Part shown: piece by piece, positions 27,051 through 34,707 of the stretch | How the letters are laid out: every line of letters begins with the position of its first letter | Position numbering within the stretch: position 1 is the first letter of the stretch | DNA from: Eubacteriales bacterium | GTDB taxonomy: Bacteria; Bacillota; Clostridia; Oscillospirales; Oscillospiraceae | Reading direction: 5' to 3' | Length of the DNA: 64,000 nt | Assembly (NCBI GenBank): GCA_030536255.1 | Contig: JAUNQI010000003.1 | Location: forward strand, 1 to 64,000 | Notes under the pieces: generated by a model | Told to the model about the DNA's origin: nothing | Databases searched by the model: none | The model's input: the letters and a program-made list of their open reading frames with translations, nothing else | Made by a program: the position numbers and the translations under genes

Positions 27051-27866
27051 TCAGAAGATTGCGACAACAGCTCCGTTGTAAGTCTCTTCGATGTACGCCT
27101 TGACTTCATCGGTAAGAAGAGCCTTTACAAGGATCTGAGTCTTCTCAGATTCCTCATTGCCTGCCTTGACAGCGACAATGTTTGCATAGGTCTGAGCAGC
27201 GTCACCGGAGGCATCCTCGATGGCGAGAGCATCTGCTACCTTGAGGCCGGCTTCCAGAGCGTAGTTGCCGTTGATAACTGCGAGAGTGCCCTTGTCGGAG
27301 TTGGCGAGCTGAGAGGGAACCATATCCGCTTGTACGGGAATGATATTGTAGCCGCCGTCGTCAACAATGTCGAGGTGGGAGATGCCCTCTTCCGCAGAAG
27401 CATCCTCCGGAAGAGTGATAAAGCCTTCCTGCTGAAGGAGGAGAAGAGCGCGGGTCTCGTTGGAGTCATCGGCGGGGATAAGGATGGTGCAGCCCTTTTC
27501 AGCGTCAGCCACGGACTTCACGTCATTTGCGTAAAGGCCGAACGGCTCATAATGGATCAGAGCGGCGGAAACGAGGTCAGTGCCGTTGGAAGCGTTGAAG
27601 GAGTTCAGGTAAGGAGTGTGCTGGAAGTAATTTGCGTCAATGTCGCCATCCTGAAGAGCGGTATTGGGGAGCACGTAGTCATCATAGACAACGATGTCCA
27701 GCTTATAGCCTTCAGCGGCAACAGCGTCTGCGACCTGCTCAAGGATCTCTGCGTGCGGAGTGGAGCTTGCGCCGACAACGATGGTCTTGTCATCCGCTGC
27801 AAAAGCGGAGCATGCGAATGCGAAAACGAGAGCAAGTGCGAGGATAACGGATACGAGCTTTTTCAT
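27051..27866 (-). CDS. metQ: MetQ: methionine ABC transporter substrate-binding protein
   Basis: MetQ is a NlpA-family binding protein of 271 residues. A signal peptide (MKKLVSVILALALVFAFACSAFA) is followed by the family core: VVGASSTPHAEILEQ, YDDYVLPNTALQDGDIDANYFQHTPYL, IPADDSNETRALLLLQ and VINGNYALEAGL. It delivers L-methionine (possibly also D-methionine) to MetI. A cysteine lies before the cleavage region, but the lipobox is not canonical, so lipidation is uncertain. It is the last gene of metN-metI-metQ, 41 bases after metI. Confidence 0.93.
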   Translation of the reverse strand: MKKLVSVILALALVFAFACSAFAADDKTIVVGASSTPHAEILEQVADAVAAEGYKLDIVVYDDYVLPNTALQDGDIDANYFQHTPYLNSFNASNGTDLVSAALIHYEPFGLYANDVKSVADAEKGCTILIPADDSNETRALLLLQQEGFITLPEDASAEEGISHLDIVDDGGYNIIPVQADMVPSQLANSDKGTLAVINGNYALEAGLKVADALAIEDASGDAAQTYANIVAVKAGNEESEKTQILVKALLTDEVKAYIEETYNGAVVAIF

Positions 27867-27907
27867 GATTTTGATCTCCTTTTATTTAAATTTAATTAAA
27901 AACAAAT

Positions 27908-28588
27908 TTATTTATTGATTCTTTTGTCCGTCTTGTGGGCGATATAGTTCCCAGCCTCCTGAATGACCTGGACAATAATAACGGTCAGGAAAACACAAAT
28001 CCAGGTAATGTCGCTGTTGCTGCGCTGGTGGCCGTATATGATGGCGATCTGGCCGAGGCCGGTGCCGCCGATCGTCGCCGCCATGGCGGAATAACCAAGG
28101 ATGGTAACAATACTGATTGCCGCTCCGGTGATCAGCGCAGGTTTTGCCTCGGGAATAAGGACCTTTGCAATGATTTGGAAGTTATTCGCACCCATGGACT
28201 GCGCAGCCTCAATCACCCCGGAGCTGACCTCCTTGAGCGAGCTCTCGACCATCCGCGCCACATACGGTGCAGCGGCAATGACCAGCATTACGATCACAGC
28301 TTTATTTCCAAGCGCAGTTCCGACAACAAATCTCGCTACCGGGAGCATGGCCACCATAAGGATGATAAACGGGATACTGCGGAAAAAATTGACCACGAAA
28401 CCCAGGATCTTATTGAGCTTCGGGTGCGGAGCAATGCCGTTTTTATCCGTAATATTCAGAATAACGCCGAGCGGCAGGCCCAAAAGATACGCGAAGAAGG
28501 ATGAGATAAACGTCATATAGATCGTTTCCCATATGCCGAGCTGAAGGATCCCTTTATCCCAGAGCTTATAGAACATTTCCGATAACAA
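27908..28588 (-). CDS. metI: MetI: methionine ABC transporter permease
   Basis: This BPD-type permease has five membrane helices. The QSMGANNFQIIAKVLIPEAKPALITG coupling loop binds MetN, and GYSAMAATIGGTGLGQIAI is typical of MetI. Two starts are possible. TTG 28588 lies one base after the metN stop with GGAGGAG about nine bases upstream. ATG 28576 lies four codons later, farther from that site. I chose the TTG for its spacing and coupling to metN. The longer frame from 28615 would overlap metN. Confidence 0.92.
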   Translation of the reverse strand: MLSEMFYKLWDKGILQLGIWETIYMTFISSFFAYLLGLPLGVILNITDKNGIAPHPKLNKILGFVVNFFRSIPFIILMVAMLPVARFVVGTALGNKAVIVMLVIAAAPYVARMVESSLKEVSSGVIEAAQSMGANNFQIIAKVLIPEAKPALITGAAISIVTILGYSAMAATIGGTGLGQIAIIYGHQRSNSDITWICVFLTVIIVQVIQEAGNYIAHKTDKRINK

Positions 28589-28589
28589 C

Positions 28590-29582
28590 TCAGATCTCCT
28601 CCTTCCATTCCACATCGCGGGCTGTCAGCCAATCTGTGATCTTTTTCGCTTCATGATCGTCATTCGGAAGCTCGATGACCATATGTCCGTATCCCACGCC
28701 CTCATACCATCTGGTATCCGCGAACAGGATGTTCACTGCCGCGTGGCACTCCAGAACCATCCGGGAAATGATGGTATCGTTCGTCTTTTTCTCGCCGTCA
28801 AACGTAAGACGGATGCGTCTGCCGCCTTTTGTCTCGAAGAAGTTGCTCTCCTTGGGGATGATCAGGTCACGGGCGATCTGAGACTTCGGATTCGTAAACA
28901 CCTCGCTGACCTTTCCGACCTCGGCGATATGGCTGGAGTCAATCACGGCCACGGAGTCACAGATTCTGTCGATCACTTTCATCTCATGCGTAATGACCAC
29001 AATGGTAACGCCAAGCTTTTCGTTGATTTCTTTCAGGAGATCCAGGATCTGTCGGGTAGTGTTGGGATCAAGAGCTGACGTAGCTTCGTCACAGAGAAGA
29101 TACTTTGGCTCGGTCGCCAGCGCTCTGGCAATTGCAACTCTCTGCTTCTGCCCGCCGGACAGCTGAGAGGGATAGGCCTTTCCCTTTTCCTCCAGCCCTA
29201 CCAACCGGAGAAGTTCCTCCGCCCTTTTCACCGCCTTCACTTTATCCACGCCGGCAATCTCCAGCGGGAAACAGATATTTCCAATCACATTTCTCTGTTC
29301 AAGAAGATTGAAGCCCTGAAAGATCATTCCTATGGACTGCCGGAGCTTAAGAAGCTCTTTCCCCGGCAGCTGTGTGATCGATCTGCCGTCTATGATGACT
29401 TCGCCGGCGGTCGGCTTTTCGAGAAGATTGATGCAGCGCACAAGGGTAGACTTCCCCGCGCCGGACAAACCAATGATACCGAAAATCTGTCCGTCCGGGA
29501 TCTCTAGATTGATGTCATCGAGCGCCACCACATTCCCGGAAGCCATTGGATAGGTTTTTCCAAGGTGTTTTATCTGAATCAT
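28590..29582 (-). CDS. metN: MetN: methionine ABC transporter ATPase
   Basis: The ATPase has 330 residues. Walker A is GLSGAGKST (about 38-46), the signature LSGGQKQRVAIARAL, and Walker B LLCDEATSALDP. The C-terminal NIL/ACT-like regulatory domain (about 255-330) binds methionine and inhibits transport in this family. It is the first structural gene of metNIQ. It is preceded by about 370 bases of leader with a promoter, a Met-rich leader ORF and a terminator, so its expression is probably set by attenuation. Confidence 0.95.
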   Translation of the reverse strand: MIQIKHLGKTYPMASGNVVALDDINLEIPDGQIFGIIGLSGAGKSTLVRCINLLEKPTAGEVIIDGRSITQLPGKELLKLRQSIGMIFQGFNLLEQRNVIGNICFPLEIAGVDKVKAVKRAEELLRLVGLEEKGKAYPSQLSGGQKQRVAIARALATEPKYLLCDEATSALDPNTTRQILDLLKEINEKLGVTIVVITHEMKVIDRICDSVAVIDSSHIAEVGKVSEVFTNPKSQIARDLIIPKESNFFETKGGRRIRLTFDGEKKTNDTIISRMVLECHAAVNILFADTRWYEGVGYGHMVIELPNDDHEAKKITDWLTARDVEWKEEI

Positions 29583-29756
29583 TTTTTATCAGCTCCGATC
29601 TGAATAACAGAATAATTCTAAAGTTTTCCTGGGGAGGGAAATTTCCTCGATTCTGCCGCTATAATACCCTCAAACTATTTGTCGTATAATAAAAATCCGA
29701 AAATAAGTTGTCAAAGCACTCATAGCGCACGAACGGGAACAAAACTAAACAAAAAA

Positions 29757-29784
29757 AGACCTGAAGTCCGCCGACTTCAGGTCT
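29757..29784 (-). terminator. Attenuator terminator in the metNIQ leader
   Basis: A perfect 12-bp stem (AGACCTGAAGTC with GACTTCAGGTCT, loop of four) is followed on the minus strand by seven Ts. It lies about 20 bases after the stop codon of the Met-rich leader ORF and 175 bases before metN. Its left arm can pair instead with the upstream segment GCCGCTTCA (29823-29815), through TGAAG (29779-29775) and CGGC (29773-29770) with one bulged base. That would form a 9-bp antiterminator. Confidence 0.9.
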
Positions 29785-29804
29785 GATAAAATTCTCAGTA
29801 ATAA

Positions 29805-29909
29805 TCAGGCTTTATGAAGCGGCTCACTGCCAATGGCGTGCGTCATCGTGCGCATGTTCATCATGCGCATCATGGGCATCATCATTACAGTTCTGCCGAT
29901 AAGCTTCAT
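29805..29909 (-). CDS. Methionine-rich leader peptide of metNIQ (attenuator)
   Basis: This ORF has 34 codons and 10 methionines, nine of them between codons 9 and 22 (MMMPMMRMMNMRTM). It starts at ATG 29909 and ends at TGA 29807-29805. AGGAAGGG lies about 14 bases upstream. It sits between a consensus promoter and an intrinsic terminator, ahead of the methionine transporter operon. The Met run also encodes a 7-bp hairpin (GCGCATG/CATGCGC, 29868-29850). Expected action by analogy with trp, his or phe leaders: with little Met-tRNA the ribosome stalls in the run and segment 29823-29815 pairs with the terminator's left arm, allowing read-through. With ample Met-tRNA it reaches the stop codon, masks that segment, and the terminator forms. 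This mechanism is inference from the layout. Confidence 0.82.
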   Translation of the reverse strand: MKLIGRTVMMMPMMRMMNMRTMTHAIGSEPLHKA

Positions 29910-29959
29910 TGTGATCTGCTTTTCCCTTCCTGATTACTAAATAACCTTTATTGTTTCAA

Positions 29960-29988
29960 AGTATAATAGGCATAGAATATAAAGTCAA
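29960..29988 (-). promoter_or_regulatory. Promoter of the metNIQ leader
   Basis: Minus-strand TTGACT (29988-29983), a 17-base spacer and TATACT (29965-29960). Predicted transcription start is near 29953, about 45 bases before the leader-peptide ATG. Confidence 0.82.
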
Positions 29989-30085
29989 TGGTTAAGAGTA
30001 CACAAAAAACAGCTGTCTGCTCTCTCCGGATTTGTAAAAAGAAGTAAAACCGAACTGAGTAATAAGAGATAGCCTTTACCAGTCT

Positions 30086-32110
30086 TTATCCGTAATACTC
30101 ACAGCTCGTAAGCATTTTGCCATTTTCAAGATAGCGCATGTAGATAAAGTGATTAGACTGATTAATACGTCCATAGTAGTAATTGGAACCGTCCGGGCAC
30201 ACGGAGAAGTCCGTATTCCCCGCTTCGCACTCCAGCGTTGCGACATACTCTCCGTCCGGCTGCTCCAGATGAAGGATCGCTTTTCCACCTTCAATGCATA
30301 CCTTAGAAGAAAATTCGTTCAGCCGCTGCCCGTCGGTAAGACCAATGGAATAAGGAATGACCGTGTTGTCTCCTCCGTAGAGCTTCCAGTACCGGCGGTA
30401 CGGCGCATAGGCCTCCACCCATCCGGCAACCTTATCACGTTCCGGAACCTCATCATCATACGTCATGAGCCAGTTCTTAGCGCCGTCAAGATCCCCGCTC
30501 CGGAGGAGAGCATAGAATTCAGAGGTAAAATCTCCTGCCGTTTCAGCTCTGTTTTTCAGATCTTTACTGTCCTTATAATCTCCCAACGCCTCAAATTCCT
30601 TTGCCACTGCTTCGCATACCGGCAGAAACCCGATTCCGGCAGAGCCTTCGGATGTTCCGGGATCATCCTCATAGAAGAAGTCTACTCCGTCCTCATAGAA
30701 AGCGGACTTGAGGATATTCACGACGTCACTTCCAAGATCCGCAAGCACATATCCCGGTAAAGACACCGTCGTTTTTTCTGAGGAAGTCTCACTGATATCC
30801 ATGCAGATATGGCGAACATTATATTTCTCACAGAAATCGAGTACGGATACCGCACGGCGGTAAAGGCTCTCTACAGCAAGATCTGCGGAATCCTTATAAC
30901 CGTTCATTCCAAGAAAGGCCTCTCTGGCCTGAAGATATGCACCTGAATCCAGAAGCTCACAGGCGGAATTATACGCATTGAGCCGTTGCTGCTCGTTATA
31001 CGCCTCAACGGCATCGTTCACAGCTTCGATTCCGTCACTGCTCTCCTTATATCCGTTCAGAGAAGAGAAGATCTCCGCTGCTTTGGCGTAAAGCACCATA
31101 CTGAGATCCTGATCTCCGATGTCTCCCGCTTTCAAGCCAACAAGAGGCAGGGCGGAGGCATCATAGTTTTCAGCACATTGCATGATATACATGGCCTTTT
31201 CATAAGGGACATCCAGTGCAGCTCTGTCGGCAGCGTCACTGTAGTTTCCGAGAGCCGTAAAGGCTTCTCCTGCCTCATCATACCTGCCCTCGGCAAGCAT
31301 TGCTTCCGCAGCGGCATAGGCTTCGCGCCGCTCAAGGAAAGGGGGAACGGTTGCCAGGATCAGCACACCTACAAGGAGAATCGGAAGGATGATCAGACAG
31401 ATCCTGAGAACAAGATTTCCGCGTCTGGCTTTTTTTGCCTTTTCCCGTTTCTCTGCTTCTGCAGCGACCTTTTCCGACTTAGCTCTGGCTTCGGAATCAC
31501 GCCGTAGAGATCGGACGTTCACATCCTCGAGTGCGGCTCTTTTGCGCCCGCAGCTGTAACAGCGCTCCTCGCTCACATGGTTCACAGCACCGCAGGTGCA
31601 GTACCAGATATCCGCCGTAGTACGGGGAAGATATTCACAGTCGCCTCCGTAACGAACGGCATACTGCTTTGCCATTTCCTCACTGTTAAAGGCAGCCTTT
31701 AAGGATTCCATCGGATCTACAGGGACATACAGCTCATCATTTTCCCATCGGGTATAGTCTCCGAAGGTAACCTCCGTAACGGAGATCTCAAAAGAACGAA
31801 CCAGATTATCCGGAAGAGAGATCACCCTTCTGGAGCCGAACTCTTTTCCACGGGGAATGCTCATACCATCATACTTATAGAACAGCTCATGCTCATATGG
31901 AAGTCCTCTTGCGTCAAACAGCGTAAGTCTGACTTCACAGGAAACGAGCTTGGTATCGGTGATGTTCTTCAGCTTAAGGCTAACAGTAAGAGTCTCAGAA
32001 AAGCGGTCCATCATCAGCGCCCCCCGGGTAATCAGCACCGGAGAACCCTCAAGATAATACGGAGACTCAAGAGCAAAGAGCTCTATCCCTTTTTTCCCAT
32101 GTCCGGACAT
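30086..32110 (-). CDS. Zinc-ribbon, single-pass membrane, TPR-like protein of unknown function
   Basis: The protein has 674 residues. A cytoplasmic N-terminal domain (about 1-165) is followed by a short zinc ribbon, C-x-C-x9-C-x2-C (about 170-188). Next come a charged Lys/Arg/Glu stretch and one membrane helix (about 232-255). The outer region has repeated TPR-like units (AEAMLAEGRYDEAGEAFTAL, ACELLDSGAYLQAREAFLGM) and ends in a beta-rich domain. I do not recognise a specific function. Such proteins are often envelope sensors or scaffolds. An AGGT site precedes the ATG, and the yidC-tag fusion gene ends 76 bases upstream. Confidence 0.65.
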   Translation of the reverse strand: MSGHGKKGIELFALESPYYLEGSPVLITRGALMMDRFSETLTVSLKLKNITDTKLVSCEVRLTLFDARGLPYEHELFYKYDGMSIPRGKEFGSRRVISLPDNLVRSFEISVTEVTFGDYTRWENDELYVPVDPMESLKAAFNSEEMAKQYAVRYGGDCEYLPRTTADIWYCTCGAVNHVSEERCYSCGRKRAALEDVNVRSLRRDSEARAKSEKVAAEAEKREKAKKARRGNLVLRICLIILPILLVGVLILATVPPFLERREAYAAAEAMLAEGRYDEAGEAFTALGNYSDAADRAALDVPYEKAMYIMQCAENYDASALPLVGLKAGDIGDQDLSMVLYAKAAEIFSSLNGYKESSDGIEAVNDAVEAYNEQQRLNAYNSACELLDSGAYLQAREAFLGMNGYKDSADLAVESLYRRAVSVLDFCEKYNVRHICMDISETSSEKTTVSLPGYVLADLGSDVVNILKSAFYEDGVDFFYEDDPGTSEGSAGIGFLPVCEAVAKEFEALGDYKDSKDLKNRAETAGDFTSEFYALLRSGDLDGAKNWLMTYDDEVPERDKVAGWVEAYAPYRRYWKLYGGDNTVIPYSIGLTDGQRLNEFSSKVCIEGGKAILHLEQPDGEYVATLECEAGNTDFSVCPDGSNYYYGRINQSNHFIYMRYLENGKMLTSCEYYG

Positions 32111-32138
32111 AATATCACCTGATTTCTCATTAATCTGT

Positions 32139-32168
32139 TTTACCGGCCGCGAAAATGCTGCCGGTAAA
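32139..32168 (-). repeat. Inverted repeat between the fusion gene and the zinc-ribbon gene
   Basis: TTTACCGGC (32139-32147) pairs with GCCGGTAAA (32160-32168) around a 12-base loop. No U-run follows on either strand, so it may be a weak terminator or an mRNA processing or stability element. Confidence 0.45.
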
Positions 32169-32186
32169 TGGTTCGGAAATGATTTG

Positions 32187-34004
32187 TTACTTCAGTTTTT
32201 CTATCAGACGATGGATGATATAGTCAGCTCCGGCATTGGCCGAAGAACCGATATTGAACAGGTATTGCTCACGAAGAGCCCGGATGCTGTTTTCAGAGAA
32301 AATCTCCTCATGCAGCAGTCTGTCCGCCGCCCCGGAAACCTGATCCAGCGCATCCGTATTCACGGAAATTCCAATCTGATCCCTTACACGAACATCAAAA
32401 GGTACAATGTTCAGTTCCTGATAGTCCGGGTTCATGATCTTCATCGGAGTATTGATAAAGAGACATGGTTTCAGCGTTGTAAACGAATATTCATAGGCAA
32501 TACCGGACCAGTCCGTTACCAGGACATCAGCATTAAACACAGTAGAGTTAGAGGAGAAGTCCGTCTGCAAAGTGAAGTTCGGGTACTGAGAAAAGCGTTT
32601 GCCGAGCTCCTCCAGCTTCTCGGGGAAATGACGGACATACTGCGGATGCGGGCGGACGATCACCTGATACTTTTCCCCCGGAAGCAGGGACAAAAGAATC
32701 CCTTCTATGGAGGAATCCATAATATTGTCCTCCTGCCAGGAAGGCGCAACGAGAATCACGGGAGGATCATTTTTCACAGGAAGCTGAGTGGAACGGTCGG
32801 CGATCATGCCGTCGATCAGGGCATAGCCGTATTCCACCAGCTTCTTTTCCTTTGTTCCATACAGCTTTTCCGCAGCACGGATCTCCTCGCGGGTAAGCTC
32901 GTTCGGGATAAAAATCGTGTCAAAATTATCCAGAGCGCCCTTGTGATAGGTAAGATTCACGCTGTTCATGGCATGATCCACATAGATGTATTCGATGTCA
33001 TCTCTTACCATGGAGCGCTTGATGTAGTAATTTTGAAGATCCGGCGTCGTCATCACGACGATGTCCGCATCCATGCGCATCATCAGAACCATGAGCTTTT
33101 CTTCGATATAATACGTCCTGAAGTTCTCACTCTCCATGGAGAAGATCTCATCATTCGGGTCAGAGCTGATGTAGTGGATGATCACGTCCGTTTTGCGGAG
33201 AATCGCCTCAATTATTCCGCGGAAATACTTATAGAAACCGTTCTTTTCGGAATAAAAGACGATCTGTTTATTCTCAAAGCCCAGAAAGCGCTTATAATCC
33301 GCCTTTTCCCGGGCAATAAGCTCTCTGCTGCGCTTTTTCTTCGTGGAGGCGGACATCCTCGTAACCTTCTCCAACTCCTGACGGCTCTCTTCGAGTGCCT
33401 CGTAGTCGATATACTTTTTGGGGTTGATGCAGATGTTCAGGAGATACATCTGCGCAGTAGCCATGAGGTTGCTGCAGATCCAGTAAAACGCAACACCTTT
33501 GGATACAAAGATACCAAGGTACAGGGAAAGGGCAACGGAGAAGATAAGCGTGCCCCACTTGTTGGCTTTCCCCTGCTCACTCTGAAGAACATTGGACCGG
33601 TTCTGTGCCAGGCACATAACGAGAGATGACAGCGCTGCTCCGATTGGGAAAATAATGGAAGATCTTTCGGTATCCGTAGGGATGGCCTTCACAACACCCA
33701 TGAGGATCACAAGCTGGAGGATCGTGGGGATGAGGTCAAACATAGGATGATAGTTCTCACGCTTGTAGAGGTTATACTGCTCTTCGGAGATCCTGTCCTT
33801 ATTGCCGAAGAATTTTGCCTTGATTCCGTTCATCTCCGGATACATGCGAACCATCTTAATGGAGTTTTTCTGCACCATAACCGAGATGGGCAGCATAATG
33901 ATCTTTGTAATCAGCGTAAAGAGCACAATGGCCCACCAGAAATTCCCGGTGAGTCCGCTGCACCAGTTCAGTATGGCTCCGAAGAACCTGCCTAACAGTT
34001 CCAT
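32187..34004 (-). CDS. Fusion of YidC/Oxa1 insertase and TagB/TagF-type glycerophosphotransferase
   Basis: The protein has 605 residues. Residues about 1-210 are a YidC/Oxa1/Alb3-type membrane domain (GNFWWAIVLFTLITKIIMLPI, MFDLIPTILQLVILMGVV, VAFYWICSNLMATAQMYLL). A charged helix (about 212-240) links it to a GT-B domain of the CDP-glycerol glycerophosphotransferase family (about 245-605). That domain has YIYVDHAMNSVNLTYHKGAL, ILVAPSWQEDN, VIVRPHPQYVRHFPEKL and VLVTDWSGIAYEYSF. The family transfers glycerol phosphate or a related alditol phosphate in wall teichoic acid assembly. Fusion suggests a membrane-anchored polymerase or a transferase coupled to protein insertion. It follows the small membrane-protein gene by 13 bases and shares its promoter. 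Confidence 0.9.
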   Translation of the reverse strand: MELLGRFFGAILNWCSGLTGNFWWAIVLFTLITKIIMLPISVMVQKNSIKMVRMYPEMNGIKAKFFGNKDRISEEQYNLYKRENYHPMFDLIPTILQLVILMGVVKAIPTDTERSSIIFPIGAALSSLVMCLAQNRSNVLQSEQGKANKWGTLIFSVALSLYLGIFVSKGVAFYWICSNLMATAQMYLLNICINPKKYIDYEALEESRQELEKVTRMSASTKKKRSRELIAREKADYKRFLGFENKQIVFYSEKNGFYKYFRGIIEAILRKTDVIIHYISSDPNDEIFSMESENFRTYYIEEKLMVLMMRMDADIVVMTTPDLQNYYIKRSMVRDDIEYIYVDHAMNSVNLTYHKGALDNFDTIFIPNELTREEIRAAEKLYGTKEKKLVEYGYALIDGMIADRSTQLPVKNDPPVILVAPSWQEDNIMDSSIEGILLSLLPGEKYQVIVRPHPQYVRHFPEKLEELGKRFSQYPNFTLQTDFSSNSTVFNADVLVTDWSGIAYEYSFTTLKPCLFINTPMKIMNPDYQELNIVPFDVRVRDQIGISVNTDALDQVSGAADRLLHEEIFSENSIRALREQYLFNIGSSANAGADYIIHRLIEKLK

Positions 34005-34017
34005 TGATCAGCGATCC

Positions 34018-34287
34018 TTACTTTTCTTCTTTTGCTTCAGCGTTTTCAGCAGCTTCATCCTTTATATGGATCTCACGCTTCGCAGTTTCGCCCTTGTTCT
34101 TTTTGAAGAAAGCAGCGATCTTGTGACGGAAGACAGTAATGAGAGCACCGAGAGCAACAACAACGGCAGCAATTGCCTGAGCGGTATAGGTTACCGCAGA
34201 GGGATCAATATACTCTGCACATGCACTGACGGTAAGCAGCACGGAAATGCACACGAAAAGACATACGAAATCAAACATTTTTTTCAT
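34018..34287 (-). CDS. Small membrane protein preceding the YidC-Tag fusion
   Basis: The 89 residues comprise a signal-peptide-like N-terminus (MKKMFDFVCLFVCISVLLTV, then SACAEY), a second hydrophobic helix (about 34-53) and a highly charged Lys/Glu C-terminal tail. No family is recognised. AGAGAGG lies about nine bases before the ATG. It is the first gene of the unit with the YidC-Tag fusion, under a perfect-consensus promoter, so a partner or assembly-factor role is plausible but unproven. Confidence 0.75.
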   Translation of the reverse strand: MKKMFDFVCLFVCISVLLTVSACAEYIDPSAVTYTAQAIAAVVVALGALITVFRHKIAAFFKKNKGETAKREIHIKDEAAENAEAKEEK

Positions 34288-34307
34288 TTTAAAATACCTC
34301 TCTGCTG

Positions 34308-34433
34308 TTATTCAATATTACAAATCATCCCACGAAAAGCCGTATCCGGAAATCTTTCCAGAGACAAAAATGCTTGCAACAGCGTTTCGACAAACAGTGG
34401 TCTGCCCTTCACGAGAAAAGCATCTTTGCTCAT
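34308..34433 (-). CDS. Possible 41-codon leader ORF before the YidC-Tag unit
   Basis: ATG 34433 to TAA 34310-34308 encodes 41 residues with a plausible composition (KGRPLFVETLLQAFLSLERF in its middle). The ORF lies wholly in the 5' untranslated region of the small membrane-protein gene and stops 20 bases before that ATG. Only a weak GGATGA precedes it. It may be a real small protein, a regulatory upstream ORF, or chance. Confidence 0.3.
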   Translation of the reverse strand: MSKDAFLVKGRPLFVETLLQAFLSLERFPDTAFRGMICNIE

Positions 34434-34458
34434 TTCATCCAATCACGACGGATGAAAT
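34432..34458 (-). repeat. Perfect 9-bp dyad at the 5' end of the YidC-Tag transcript
   Basis: ATTTCATCC (34432-34440) and GGATGAAAT (34450-34458) are separated by nine bases. The dyad begins about 15 bases downstream of the predicted transcription start. It could be a repressor operator or a 5' mRNA hairpin. A weaker TCATCCA/TGGATGA dyad sits in a similar place before the acyltransferase gene at 26719-26755. Confidence 0.55.
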
Positions 34459-34479
34459 ATAATATATATAGATAAGAAT

Positions 34480-34508
34480 ATTATATTAACAGCGTCATAT
34501 TATGTCAA
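34480..34508 (-). promoter_or_regulatory. Perfect-consensus promoter of the small membrane protein/YidC-Tag unit
   Basis: Minus-strand TTGACA (34508-34503), 17 bases, TATAAT (34485-34480). Both hexamers match the sigma-70/sigma-A consensus exactly. The predicted leader is about 185 bases long. Confidence 0.85.
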
Positions 34509-34593
34509 GAGAATTATTGGGTTTCTCATTTGAAAAGCTTTTCAGCTGTCTGAATATTCACAAGAAAGATGAATAATATTCATTATTAATTCA

Positions 34594-34622
34594 TTGACAA
34601 CGATGTGCTTTGATATTAAAAT
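34594..34622 (+). promoter_or_regulatory. Promoter of glnN
   Basis: TTGACA (34594-34599), 17 bases, TAAAAT (34617-34622). It lies about 80 bases before the glnN start, divergent from the YidC-Tag promoter. The 34288-34707 interval between the two genes is otherwise AT-rich. Confidence 0.65.
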
Positions 34623-34707
34623 CTTTGGGATATTTATGTAATCATCCAGGCTTAGTATTATCCATCATTTTCTTTAAACTTTATTAATATTAATCAGGAG
34701 GCGCATC

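Noticed and set aside
29583-29960. SAM riboswitch or Met T-box upstream of metN
   Set aside because: No S-box core, kink-turn or T-box sequence is visible, and the interval is fully used by the Met-rich ORF, alternative pairing and terminator. A covariance search would settle it.
32184-33629. 481-codon plus-strand ORF opposite the YidC-Tag fusion
   Set aside because: Antisense shadow with no recognisable domain; the minus-strand gene is unambiguous.
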